Origin: Echinococcus granulosus
Taxonomy: Eukaryota > Platyhelminthes > Cestoda > Cyclophyllidea > Taeniidae
Direction of reading: 5' to 3'
NCBI RefSeq assembly: GCF_000524195.1
Contig: NW_020170415.1
Coordinates: forward strand, 62,001 to 126,000
DNA: 64,000 nt
The notes below the pieces were generated by a model. It searched no databases. It was not told the origin of the DNA and saw nothing but the letters and a program-made list of their open reading frames with translations. Of the stretch, positions 37,801-49,714 are shown one piece after another. Each line of letters starts with the position of its first letter. Position 1 is the stretch's first letter. Made by a program: the position numbers and the translations under genes.

Positions 37801-40800
37801 GGTGGCAAATTAAGTCCCGTTAGAGATGCCAGTGGGAATTTAGTAACTACTAAAGCGTGCTCCAGAGTGGACTATTAATAAAAAGGAAATTTTAGGCTTT
37901 GAATTAGCCTTGTTCTCGAGGTACCACAGCCTGCCAACACAGTTTACAACCGTTACACAGAGCATTAAAGCCACCACTGTATAGCTCATTCGGACTCGCA
38001 AGTGACAAAGATGATGATGACACAATGTAAGGGACAGGAAGTGATGCTATAAAGCATAAAATATAGAAGTATTTCATTTTCCTCAAATGAGAAGATGATT
38101 GCTTTACAACTATAACGGTCTTTGGTGGAGACATCGATGTTTGTAATGAAGTGAACCACGACATCGTGGCCTATGTGCAGCAACGTTCTTCCACCAATAA
38201 TGTTTTGAGCACATTCTACTGAAATCAAGTATGCAAACTCATGTCAAGGAATTGATAAATACGGTAGAAAATAATGGCCAGAGATGTACTGAGAACAATG
38301 CAAATAGATCAGAAAGATGGAACCTATGGAGATACGATCAAACGAAAATAGACGCCGCCATTGATGTACGTGGAATATGCATACACTTCAATTCCCCAAG
38401 TTTACAATGAGAAGTTGCAAGTCAAACAAGATTAATTGTGATTTCAATTTCTCAATCCTTAATGTTTGGCAGAAAAAAAACATTGCAAAAGTGTGCCTTC
38501 CACTGCTGGGATCTAAAAACTCAATTTTGTAGAGCTTTTGTAAATCTTAAGTGTTCTAGGCAATGGTAAGTTTCCATAGTGACGAAATAAGATTGTCTAT
38601 TAGTATTAAAATATAACAAAGTGCATTCAAGCTTCTAGGTTCAATTTGAAACAGTGACGCAACATAGAAAATACCTTTAGGAAGAGTGCTCGGTTGCCAA
38701 AGGGGGAGACATGGACGAATACGAGCAGAAACGGCCAGATATGCCGTCGAAAATGACTGTGTCCTGAAAAAATAGATTTGGCAAAGATATGAACATAAGC
38801 TCTTGATCAGTTCAATAAAGCATCATGAAGTAGAGGCAATTATTCTAATTTACGAGAATAAATAGATTGAGATAGCAAAAAGCTCCTATAAGCTAGTAGA
38901 TCTCCATATTATTACCTTTAGAGTGATAAAAAGCGTCAGTTTTTCATTCAGCTGCGAAAATAGGGCAAACTAGAGCCTACAGATTTATAGAGGAAGCACA
39001 ACTTTGTGACTGACCATACTATTATTTATTTCAATGGAGGGGAAATTTGAGTGGGGAACGGTGTAAGCATAAGAAGCACACCATGGTTTGATGTGAGCAG
39101 ACATTTGCAAAAGCAGCGCCACTCCTAGCAGTACTGCATTCGGTTTATCGTCAGCCAGGGTGCGCAAAAACTCTGTCACCAGATCACTTTCCAATACCAC
39201 ATCGGACGGCGTTGCACCCTCGTCTTCACTACCTGAAACGCAGTAAAAAAACTGAGTCTAGAGAAATTAGGGGATAATAAAGAAGAGAAGCTAGAAGGCT
39301 TACCTTTGGCGAGGTGGCGTTCAAGTGTAAGCTTGTCGGATTCCACATCTCCCTGAATACTTAAGGCATGTGTTTTCTCTGTTAAAAGGGCCAGGTCTCT
39401 GGAAAGCAAAAAGCGCAGAGGAAAAAAGGGGGAATAACAATTTCCGAGTCCCATTGCATGTGTGCATCATCAGCTAACCTGAAGCAAGAGGGCAGGAGAG
39501 AGCGAAAACGCGTAGCCTTCTCGATCCACAGCCATCGGGTAAGTTGTGCGTCGGCTGCAGTGGTGGAGGGGCCGTGGGGACCCGCGCACGGCGTAGAGGC
39601 AGCAACCATGGCAGCACCGGTGCCGGGAGTGACGACGTGGAGGTTATAGGAGGAGGGAGTAGTGGTAATCACCCCGGAGAGGCCATGTGAACCCTGTGGT
39701 ATGTCGTCAAACATAACTGTTGATCGACGGATGCGCTTGGAAATCCTTCGATGATCGTCCTCATCGCCCTACGAGGAAAGTGGGAGGCATGGGGGTATCT
39801 GAAGAAATGGCCAACCAATTACTCAGTTGTGCCCGCTGATATCGGAGCATCAAAAGCAGCATTCTGGCACTGGTATACGATTTGATGAAGCAAATGAAGC
39901 GGATATTCGGACATTACAACAAAAGCAGAATCGGCTAACGCCTCTTTAGAATTCACAAACAGTTAAAATTGGACAGAGAGCATTTTTTCATAGACATAAA
40001 CATGTAATTTGTAAATTTTACTAAATTTTGAGGAGTTGCACGAGTATATCGCATCAAATTTGAATGAAAAGGTAGTGGTGATTTCCCAACGTTGATATCA
40101 TACACGACGATCCCAGAACTAGTCAGAAAGAAGGCTAGTAAGTCCCGACGTTCATGAGTATGGCATAGGGCGATTCAGAGTCTGTCTTGATAGCAGCACT
40201 TCCATGAAACCGCATGCGAGGCTTAATAACATCACAATTTATCTAAGGAAAATAAATCACTGATGGTGCATTATCCTGCTTCGAATTAAATTTTGTATAG
40301 GATGTGAAATTGACTGATAAGAGGCCAGGATAGTTGCTCCGAGAAACTAAGTAGGCCCCAGACAGTGATTCAAAAGCTATAAAAAATATAGCAGAATACA
40401 TGGAAAATATGAAACTATGTATAGCGAAATTTCAAAAATAAGGAAGTTGAATCTGAGAGTGGCTTTAACTATTTCACCTAAATTAAGCTGGACTAATTAG
40501 TTTACTTCTGAGCGATACAAAGTATGTTATTTAGTGAAACTAGAAAAAGACGTCATTAAATAAATCTCGTCATAATGTCACACATTTGAAATCATGCCAA
40601 GAACAATAGGAGTAAATGAGTGAATTGTACTGAGACACAACTAGGATCCCATCAGCTACTTAACTAGGATAAGTAAGGAACCTACCTTGACACCGGTCGA
40701 TGTTTGTTGAGCCTCGGTGGATTCGGGGTGTACTTGAGATGCCTGCTGGGAGGAGTCGCCACAGGTGTCGGAAGAGAGTGGTTGGAATGAAACCTCGGAA

Positions 40801-43800
40801 TCGACGTCTATGATAACGACATCCATAGAAGCAACCACTTCAGTATCCTGTGAGTGCTGCCTGGAAGGGATTTGGCATCCCTCGAAGAGAGACCGTAGAT
40901 CGAGCATTGAGTTGATCGTCTAAATAAGCATTACACATTAAGGAAAATGCCATATTTATGTTAGAAGTAGATAAAAGGCAATAATAATCTGGTTCTTTTC
41001 GCCGTAAAAGTGTGAAGCTAAATTTGCATACCAACATAATCGTGGTAAATTAACTGCTAAATTTATCTGACGCCAGTCACGCAGAAGACAATCCAACTTA
41101 AAAAAGTTTTGGAAGAACATATAACCGCTACTTATAAGCTTCCAACATTCCGGAACGACATGATCACAAATGGGTTATTTAAAATCGGCCATCGAGACAC
41201 GTACTAATGACAAAGGCTTATAGGGTATGCCATAGCACGCATAGCAGCATTAAGCAAAGGTAATCAAGAAAGCCTTTTGATTGGTAGATTGTGCGGATGA
41301 TCTTCAAAAAAAGAGAAGAAGGCTGAACAACCAATCATTTTTCTCCAAATTCTTGCGATTCAGTTAATATCCCTGAATAAATCGCGAATTCATATTACTT
41401 AGAACAATATAGGACAGGCCCACGGTAATTCAAATCGTATAAGTGATGATATTTTACAAATGCCATGGATAAACTATAACTTATTGTTCATTAAATACGA
41501 TATTTCACAGTCAACATTAAAAGTATCCTTTCACAAATTTCAAAAACAATTTGCCCAATCAAGCAGCATTTCTCGAACTTTAAAAACAGGTCTGGAAAAT
41601 TGATAACGACTGTTGACGGGGAACAGAGCTAGAGGAAGAAGAGAGGTGATGACATACTGAAAGACGTTTTCAAAAAGAATAAAACGTTTCCTTCACATCA
41701 AGTAGGAGGAACTCAACCATCTTGGGGACACAACGGTACTCACTATAAGGTCTGTTTCATACAGTGAGAATATCACAGTCTCCCAGTTTAGCTTCTACAA
41801 TTTCGAGAGGGCTCTTGGCACGACACCTGACAAAGCAATCGTTGCCTTGCAAAAACGTCGAAACGTTTATTCGCGAGACCCCTCACTTATGACTATATCT
41901 GACTGGGTACAGAAAATTATCCACCCACAGCAATAATTCGACCGGGTTTTTCTTGACACTTTAGCCGCCAGTACTGTAAAACGGCCATCGGAAAGAACGC
42001 GTTTCCAGCATACTTAGATGATAAAAATCGGAGCGAAATACCAGAGGTAATATGGACTCTCAAACCTGTCACGTCAAAGAGCCGAACTTTCCATATTTGA
42101 TTGTCGACTACACTGCAAACACTTGAATCATCCTCACTTACGCCCTCCTTGTTGAGCCGATCGAACATGTTGACAAAGGCATGGGCCAAGTGCTCCCACC
42201 TATAAAAGAAAAAAGTGAAGTCATTAAACTTTAGGTGAGAGGGTAGGGGGGGCCTAGAGGTACAGAGAACACTCACGAAAGTTTGGTCAAGGGTTCCGGA
42301 AACTTCACCGTTTTGATCGCGTCCGCGTTCTTGAACTCATCCAACATTCGCATGTAACCCTCGCGAATCTTCGCAATGCGCTCGTCAGTCTTAAGTTCAA
42401 TTAAGGAGGAAGTGTTCCACGTTAGAATAGACACTACAGGTAGGATAGTTTACGGGATTATTATGTTTTTCCAAGACTAAACCAAACTCAAAAAAGTGGT
42501 GTAAAAGAATTTCATGCAAAAAGATCCATGGATTCGTTGTAAATCACGACCATTTGTAAGATTGTGGTGNNNNNNNNNNNNNNNNNNNNNNNNNNNNNNN
42601 NNNNNNNNNNNNNNNNNNNNNNNNNNNNNNNNNNNNNNNNNNNNNNNNNNNNNNNNNNNNNNNNNNNNNCACCTTAAGAATGATAAAACACTATAAGGTT
42701 CAATACAGAGGACAACTACTAGTGTGAATTATCGAAAGGAGAGACCTAAAAGTTATGCAATTTTTTTACGCTACCATTCACCACCCGTGCTCAAAATAAA
42801 CATGCAAGTTATTGAAAATATGGGTAAATGATTGGCTTATGTTAGCTCAAGACTCCAAAACAAAATTACTTAAAACTTTATTTGGAAACGCAGAACTGTC
42901 TCCAAAGAACTGATCCATAGAAAGAAAATCCGAAATAACAATTCGGTGGAGGTTTACACAGTTTGGTGCTTTGAGGAGCACAGACTGATACAAAGACTTA
43001 CCCCTACATATGCAATTACCAGTTGATAAAAACGCATAAACGCCGTCAATGGCAGTTGTAATATTACATGAATATACTCCTACATACGAAAGAGCAGGGA
43101 ATTACCAAGGTATTTGAAATAAAACTACACTACAACATTAAACAAGGAAAAAAGGGATCATTGTAAAGGACCTCTCCCATCTCACCGATACTTTGGCCTC
43201 CTCGGAGACAATCGCATGCGACAAAACATTCGGATGGCGCTCCAAAAGTTTTTCCAACAGAAAATCGAGGCTCGGTCGTAGGGCTAACACACGCCGGATG
43301 CAGTGGATGGCCGCTTGGTTGCGCGGATCGATGAAGAGGCACCGCACCGAGTACGAGATACAGGCTGAATAAGTCCATTACAAGGGAACAAAGAGCAGAG
43401 CATCACTGTGGCATTAGAAAGTGTGTATTTTTAGGCCACTATTGCTGTTGATAATAATCTTAATATGATTCAGAAAATACAAATTGCAAAGTATAATAAA
43501 GCAACCCGAATGTAACGTACGCCCAACCTTAAACATCAGAAAATGTGCCTAAAGGCCTCAGACAGTAGGCGTTCATAGACTTACAACAGCAATCAAAAAT
43601 GAGAAAATAAGGTATATTGCCATCCTGAAAACATTAAACCACCCCCATTTTGATGAAATGTCGGTTAATCTGAAATATTAGGATTTCTTTACAGTGTGAC
43701 TAATCAAACCCCATTTTGCATGGTCAATCATCTACTAAATTGGTAAAGCCGAGGACAAACGTGTCTAAAAAGTCACCGAAAGAAGTTAATCCAGGAACGC

Positions 43801-45781
43801 TGATGTTTTCCTAATAGCTTGGGACATATTGCAATGCGCATCAGTATTATCTTTAAAAGTGACTACTAAGACCTTTTCTATGTTTGAGCGCAGTCATTAG
43901 CTACTGTGGCTCACAGATTCGAAGGTCAATAGATAGCTAAGGTACAAACTAACATAATTTCTTCAGTTTTAGTGATATACGTCGCGAAAGTTAGGTTGGA
44001 CTTAAAAGTATCAAAAATCCAATTAAGCCGATTATTCAATCCTTAATGGGCTAAAAGTGTACCTACTACAACCAGGATGCACGAGGACGTGATTGCGTAT
44101 GAAGTCGCTATCATTACGTCTTCCAAAAAATGCAATTAGCGGTCACTTAAAACTCGTATTCCTTTTCTATTCGCCTTTCTGAATCAGAAAGTCGATTATT
44201 TTAAGATGAAATCGTGAGGAAACTGACTGAACTACGGTCCAAATTGACAAATTGTGAAGAGAAAGGTGCGCGGAGACAAAAGAAAGAAGATCACCTTCAA
44301 ACTCAGAGATGGCAAAAAAGTAAGGTAGAGCCCAGTGCAGAGCCAGTGGGTGTGAGGGCTGTTCTTTGAGGATGTGCGTCAGTGCCGGTGTGGCCACATC
44401 AAACCGATGCAGTGTGATTGCGGTGCTAGCTAGCTTCAGCCAAACGCTCAAATCTGTCGCGTCCAGGTCCACCGCCTTAAAAGTGAGGAAGAACTAGGTC
44501 TTACTAGTGGGCATTCAATTTACTCAAAAAATGCTCGCCACCGGATTGCCAATCAGTGCGAAGGCACACCACCAATTTGCTACCGCAACCTAAGCCACTC
44601 CAGGGTAATAACTTTTGGAATTTACTACAGGTATTTGAGATTATAAGCACTCAAACTCCACTTCATGATGCAACAATGATAAAGTTTCTACCGGGTTCAT
44701 ATTCCACCTTCATGGGTAAGTGAATGGTAATAAAGCAATATTTTGATCACAAAGTGACGATCAAAATCAAGTCTCTTTATGAATAGCTTGAATTCCACGA
44801 ATATATGCGAAATGAGGTACGTCTGACCCATGCAAGAGAGAAATTTACCCTATATTACCGAGTAAAACGTGACTTCAAGCATTAAGAACGCTGTTTTAAT
44901 AAGATGAAGTACATCCCAGATGTACGTGGTTTCAGTTAACGCACGCCCTTTGACACAATTGGCAAAATTCACTATCACGACCATAATAAGACTTCGTAAA
45001 GAAATTAGAGAGCAGAATCCGATATAAAAAAGCAGATTTTACCCCATATTATGCGATAAAGCTTGACTCCATGAAATAAAGAATTCAGAATATAGGAAAA
45101 AACAGAAGGAACCATTCCACTAAAAGCGATTACTTACCAATTTAAACCATTTAAGAGCAGTTTCCAGGTTTTCCGATTTAAGATAGAGGTTCGCAAGATG
45201 CTTGCAGCTAGCGAACTTGATTGTCTTTAAGTGAGATGGGATTGACTACAATAAAAAAACAGTTAATGATTGAAAAGGAAAGAATAGAGATGTCAAGTCA
45301 TCAAAAAAGGAGTAAAGTGCTTTCAGTTATAGTTGTTGAACATCAGTGATTAAACTAGTTGAGTATCAAAAGCCAACTGCAAAATTCTCAAACAGAAAAA
45401 AAGAGGAAAACTTGCCGGAGCTGAGCGCAACAAGAAGCTGTGAACGATGCTCTCTAGAAGAGGAATTGCTTCGAGAGAAGATTCAGAATCCGAGGATATT
45501 TGAAGAGCATGTTGGTACAATTGGGTGATGCGCACCTCTTCTGCCTCCTTTGAAGAGTGTTTCTCCCGCACTGGTCGCAGAAGACGACGAATGGCATCGG
45601 TTGTGGAAAAGACGCCTTGAGGATTGTCCAGCAGGCCTGTGGTAGTGACAGCATCACCCACAGTGGGAGAATTTGCATGGTCCAAGTCGACGTTTCTACT
45701 CAACTCGGATAAGTTGGTCCGATCGTCGAAGAAACTGGAGTCGCTAGCATCTCCCTCGTAGGTAATGGGTCGAAATCGAAA
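22151..45781 (-). CDS. CABIN1: CABIN1/Hir3 orthologue, HIRA histone chaperone complex subunit
   Basis: CABIN1 (calcineurin-binding protein; Hir3 in yeast) is a large TPR-type nuclear scaffold. With HIRA and UBN1 it deposits histone H3.3 independently of replication. Thirty-two exons were resolved and are listed in the four block entries. Together they make 6786 nt in one frame, about 2261 codons, close to the 2220 residues of the human protein. Diagnostic matches include AVDLDATDLSVWLKLA near the N-terminus, LMYYLLADYYTKN, HADSWAALALIY, WLYHYMLTKCEEKAG, AKYPKKIIVYNK, HYKSMYRLAHLYL and WRIPTADIDRSGSFASHM. The gene spans more than 23 kb with introns up to about 2.4 kb, two of which hold TRIM-like elements. 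Unresolved are the initiator ATG (upstream of 45781), a possible exon between 38674 and 37088, and the exact 3' end. Confidence 0.9.
26735..27523 (-). mobile_element. TRIM-like element in CABIN1 intron, 3' repeat missing
   Basis: Read on the minus strand, a terminal repeat at about 27326-27523 (TACAGCGTCCCGAGACTTCC to the CGTCACA end) is followed by TAGCCACCCTCTCCTTTT. A diverged internal region then runs down to about 26735. The second terminal repeat is not recognisable. It sits in the CABIN1 intron between exons 28149-28260 and 25592-25753, in the gene's own orientation. Confidence 0.55.
28062..28116. repeat. perfect 15-bp G/C inverted repeat (hairpin) in CABIN1 intron
   Basis: TGCCCCCCCCCTTCT at 28062-28076 is the exact reverse complement of AGAAGGGGGGGGGCA at 28102-28116, with a 25-base spacer. 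It lies in a CABIN1 intron, 33 bp below the end of exon 28149-28260. It could be a foldback remnant or a chance homopurine/homopyrimidine hairpin. Confidence 0.8.
32488..33510 (-). mobile_element. TRIM-like element with both repeats in CABIN1 intron
   Basis: On the minus strand the 5' repeat is about 33331-33510 (TGTATAGCGCTCCCAGGC to CGTATTACA). The 3' repeat is about 32488-32655 (GTAGCGCTCCGAGACTTTCC and on). The internal region begins TAGCCCATCCCCCC and shares blocks with the intron copy at 26735-27523, such as CGACTAGCGA and GATGGCCAGCACAT when read on the plus strand. It interrupts the intron between exons 33882-33974 and 31303-31843, in the same orientation as the gene. Confidence 0.65.
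33882..37087 (-). CDS. CABIN1: CABIN1 central helical block (7 exons)
   Basis: Exons: 36765-37087, 36128-36237, 36010-36080, 35362-35730, 34907-35193, 34102-34377, 33882-33974. The first reads EELILPIDLLRLRQCPSLWH, matching the family's LEEIDKNLKSLERCQSLEE. The next, DFNKVIELVSLLPEDAPETL, matches the human stretch around FMTSIPERPAQLL. Later exons are divergent helical repeats supported by continuous frame and good splice sites (GTACGT, GTAAGT, GTATTT, GTGAGT) rather than strong identity. The acceptor of 35362-35730 (GATCCCAG) was picked for phase and is less certain. Confidence 0.75.
38675..40919 (-). CDS. CABIN1: CABIN1 linker and basic block (5 exons)
   Basis: Exons: 40686-40919, 39479-39768, 39304-39398, 39020-39232, 38675-38763. 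The first is an acidic, Ser/Thr/Gln-rich linker (VVIIDVDSEVSF, SSQQASQVHPEST), probably disordered. The second has the basic nuclear-type patch HRRISKRIRRSTV, then WIEKATRFRSLLPS, which parallels the family's basic KKEEKVDFQELLMKFLPS. The fourth reads DLVTEFLRTLADDKPNAVLLG, like HEFLLENLTNGGILELM in human CABIN1. The donor of 39020-39232 (GTATGG) and the short exon 38675-38763 (HSHFRRHIWPF) were chosen mainly to keep frame and are less certain. Confidence 0.72.
42142..45781 (-). CDS. CABIN1: CABIN1 N-terminal TPR block (6 exons)
   Basis: Exons: 45416-45781, 45138-45245, 44295-44475, 43186-43364, 42277-42389, 42142-42199. The first resolved exon starts in phase 0 with FRFRPITYEGDAS and has no in-frame ATG, so a short start exon must lie upstream. 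It continues KEAEEVRITQLYQHAL, matching the family's first helical repeat. ETALKWFKL plus VDLDATDLSVWLKL is the most conserved TPR pair. ACISYSVRCLFIDPRNQAA follows the family's helical spacing, and WEHLAHAFVNMFDRL matches the segment WKCLGESLLAMYNHL. The donor of the first exon is GC, not GT (CCG|GCAAGT). The 100-N gap lies in the intron between exons 4 and 5; phases agree across it. Confidence 0.85.
42570..42669. other. 100-N assembly gap inside CABIN1 intron
   Basis: Exactly 100 Ns sit in the CABIN1 intron between exons 43186-43364 and 42277-42389. The exons on each side join in phase, so no exon needs to be missing, but one of length divisible by three could be hidden. Confidence 0.97.
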
Positions 45782-48720
45782 CTACAATGAGAAAGGAATG
45801 TATGTCGTTCAGTTATTTTTTTGAGAAGGGTCAAATGAAGATGTGCTTATGCAACTGCTTGAGGAACTGGTGATGTTTACAGACAGATCTGATGCAAAAG
45901 AACTTCTAAAAGCTGATATTTAAAGCTGATTTATTAACGAGAAGAATAATGAAAACGCATTTATCAACGTGTATATGTGACTACAAGAGGGATACATAAA
46001 ACTGCGTAATATGCATGTAAACAAATTATTCCTTTAACTAGCATTGTAAAGGCGGCCTAAAGACAAAGCAGATAGAAAGCCTACTTAGCGGATTTTAGCA
46101 CAACATAAAGAAATGACAAATTAAAAGCCCACAATCATCTGACCAATTAAACACAAGCCCTATTGAGCCAATAAAAATCATAAAACATTCAAAATTAATA
46201 TCATTAGAACAAATTTTTTAAAAAAATTTGCAAGAAATACTATTAGTAAGGTGCGCCGAGTATCTACATAATTTCTCCAAAGCTTAATTTTGGGAAAATT
46301 GCCAAAACGTGCCCACAGAAGGTCCTACTGTACTTGCATTGTAGATTGCTTTTATAAACGCGATCATACCAAAGCTATCAGAAGTACCTAAACCAATATA
46401 GATATGCCCTCATTACAATCACACTGAGGTGTACAAAAGCTAAGTATACCAAAGCATTGTATCATTTTAAAAAAGAACAGTTCAATAGTATTGGTTTTCA
46501 CATTTTAAGGCGATGTTCAAAAATACTCTTGTTATAAAAAGAGTGGGTTGAATTCACGGTTGGGTTGTGGCGTCTTGGCACGTACATTTGGCCTTTTACG
46601 GAACAAAGATCAGTGACCTTAAGCATATCCAATATATAATGGTTGATTTTCGCTTACTAGGAAAGAGAAAATCTTACTGAGTGAAATTTTCACCAGGACC
46701 TAATGCTACATTTCAGAAATTAAGATCCTTAAATCACAGCTGTAGGAGTCGGGATACTTAACGTGCCCTCTGAACTCACTTATAACATGATTATTGCTTG
46801 AGTAGAAAAATGTTACGAATCACTGTAGCTGATTTAAGAGTCAAGAACACGTGGATTGATTTTATTATGTTTAGCATTTTTCGCATCCGTCTCAGCCTTC
46901 ATAGCCTTGTAACGAGCAGACGAGTTAAATGGGCACATGCTTTATGGGGTGGCAATAAATAAAGGGATACAGCTACTACGGTTTAACGCGTTCAGGTTAA
47001 GTTTGCTCTTCGGGGACCGATAGTGTCCGATCTGTCACGAGGTTCGTTTTTACTGATTGTCTCTAGCCCAAAGGGTACACCCGGGAAAACACGAATTACA
47101 TTATTGTATTTCAACTTCCCAGAATTTCCGCACGTAAATGTGTGCTGCGTGGATCTTAGCAATCAGAATTTTCCACATTTATTTTATGAAAGTACCTAGG
47201 TACATCAAGTCTCTTTGATGGGTCTTGCCACATTGGAGCGACTCTATCGCCCCCATTGGCCTAGTTTGAGGTCATATCGGCTGGCCTGAGAATGTCTTGA
47301 TTATTGTGCCGTGATACTTTGGGTCATTCTAGAAGTTATTTCGAGGTGCTCCAGTGTACATTGGCAGTTCATAATTAGTACACAGGAGGACGCAGAGATT
47401 ATAGGCACAGGCAGGAGTTTGCGTTGTCGAACATTCGCGTGGACCCCTTCATCATTTGAGCGCTGCTTTTGGCGACTCATCTGCCGGCTCTTCCGCTTCG
47501 ACTACCACTTTGCGTTTGGTGCCCTGGGCGTCACGCACGTGCTAAAGGAGACAACTATGTGTTGACCCTCCGAGATGAGAAGAGGTTTGATCTTAGTGTT
47601 AATGATACACCTCCCACGTTGTGCCCACTTTGTAACATGGGGAAAGTCGCCGACTTTTTACAGCCTGGCGTAGGATGGCACTCCACAACAAATGACTTTG
47701 ATGAGCACATTATTAGCAATAAAATTTATTGCCGTAAAGCGATGCCACTCAACAAAGCGCCTAAGTTCACTTGTCTGGTTTTCTCCATTGATTCTTCCTT
47801 ATCACTTTTCCCCATTTCAGTGCCATTTGACCACAGACACGGTGTATACGCGGCTGCTGCAAAGGTGGGGTGGGCGTCACATTCGTATAGCAATTAGATC
47901 ATCACGTGAACGCTAAAGCCAATTCTATGATGGATGTTTCGAGTGATTCATTTTTGGTGTCACTCAGGTTTTCCTTCCCCCTTGCGGAGCACGTGAAAGC
48001 GACTTTAGTAATTCCTCTATTAAGAGTCTCCGCAGGTTACGCGGCCGTCTTAGTGACGAGGCTCAGAGCCCGTGGCTGTGGTCAACTATTCAACCTTAAA
48101 ACAGATTATCACATTTTCAGAAATTATTTACATCGTGACGTTGATGGCAGCGGTAAGGGATCCTGGTTCAAACAATGTGATGTAATGAGACATCGGTGGA
48201 GCGAAATGGTTTGCTGGTTCACGGAAGAACTAGGAAGTCGTAGACATGATAGTACGATCTGTAGAGGACGCAGAGTCCCCGTAGTCAGGTGTGCACCCAG
48301 ATAAATACCAGCTCACTAGTTTATCAGTCGCATTATTCCTGTCACCCATTACTCTTCTTGGTGCAATGTTTATTCAGCGTGTTATAATTCATTCTCCATA
48401 AAGTGCTTGTATTCTGCAGGCGCCATCCCACGAATGTGACGCCTCCATTTTGTGAAATTGATTAGGTTCCCTACTTTTTTTCATTTTACTGGCTGTAGCG
48501 ATTCGAGGTTTGCTTTTGATAAGCAAAAGCCCCAAGTTGTCTTAAATGAAATACTACTCATTAATCTAGGTATGAGTGCTTATTCCAAGCGCCATGATCT
48601 AAATGGTAATTACGAGGAGACTTGTCGACTGGATTTACGATTGCTAATAACACCATGGAAAGTGTGGGACTTGTGACATGATTACTGAAAAATTTTTCAT
48701 CCGTATCGAGGATTAATACA
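45782..48720. other. CABIN1 upstream region, no other supported gene
   Basis: The first coding exon of CABIN1 with its ATG, the 5' UTR and the promoter should lie in or above this stretch, because exon 45416-45781 starts after an acceptor with no in-frame ATG. I could not identify it. The part 45830-47000 is AT-rich. Plus-strand frames at 47469-47897 (142 codons) and 47906-48304 (132 codons) show no known domain and are not called. Confidence 0.4.
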
Positions 48721-49714
48721 TAAAGCCCCGAGTCTTTACTGAAAGTCTGCAGGAGTTATAACACTCGGGCAGAAAAGTATTGCCCTGAGGTCGCGCTGCC
48801 CAGTGGCGGAACATTGTGCCTGTGAAACTAAAATGAAGATTTAAACAAATAATCAAATTATTTCAGAGACTCCTTCTCCTTTTAGGCGTCATCCTCCCAC
48901 GTCACCCACCCAAACGTAGTCGGCGCCGCAAGAAAACCCTCCACCAACCAACTGCCCCAGTCATCGAATTTTCACGGAACTGAGAGGATATTTGACTGCA
49001 ACGTCACTCATTCCCCTCGGCGGTTCCACTGTGTCTGAATTTTCATCCTGTTGGCGAACTATATTGGGGAAGGGGAATGTGCTGTCCTTAGTCGTAAGAA
49101 TACTGGCCTAAAATCAGTCATTTAATAAAGGACGGTGCTTAAAATAGTGTTGTGGGTATGAGTTTCGCGTCTATTCCTCCCTGTCACCTTGTTTCCATTT
49201 CAGTCCTATCCAGCCGCATATATAAGTGGATTTTATCCAACTAGTTGAGAGGTGGAGGAGGTATCACGTGTTATCTTCACCAACATCTACATACAAGTAC
49301 CGTAAGGCAGCTTTGTAACAAAGTATTCCACATGGTTCACGGCCAAGGCTAGTGTCGATTCAGTCGTTAATGCCTTTCCTTTAAGACACAGGACTAGGAT
49401 TGTTGCCAAAGGTGAACGTCATTTGCAATCCTTCTATTAGGGGTTTTCACAGATTTGTCCATTTGCAGAACATATCGTTCTTCTGCCACGCAAAGTACAG
49501 CATTCAGCAATGGAGATCGAGGTAGCTATTTTTTGGGATCGGGTTCACTTTCCACTGAAACCAATGTGACGCCCCAAGTCTTACCTTAAGCCGAAACAAG
49601 TCATTACAATAGAGCAAAAAATGCATTGCCGAAGAAGGATCAAACAGGAGGAAATGGCATGCCAGCGAAACTAAACCGAGGGTCTAAATTAATCATCTAA
49701 GAATTATAATTGCA
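48721..49714 (+). mobile_element. TRIM-like element with both terminal repeats, decayed
   Basis: The 5' repeat, about 48721-48865, is shortened; it has CCCCGAGTCTTTACTGAAAG and CCAGTGGCGGA and ends ATTATTTCA. The 3' repeat, about 49565-49714, begins TGTGACGCCCCAAGTC. The internal region has the family landmarks CTCCTTCTCCTTTTAGG, AGTCATCGAATTTTC and GGTGGAGGAGGTATCACG. Frameshifts and deletions relative to the copy at 17176 show it is old. Confidence 0.6.

Noticed and set aside
47469..48304. Two plus-strand frames of 142 and 132 codons
   Set aside because: No retroelement motif such as a reverse transcriptase YxDD or zinc knuckle, and no family resemblance.
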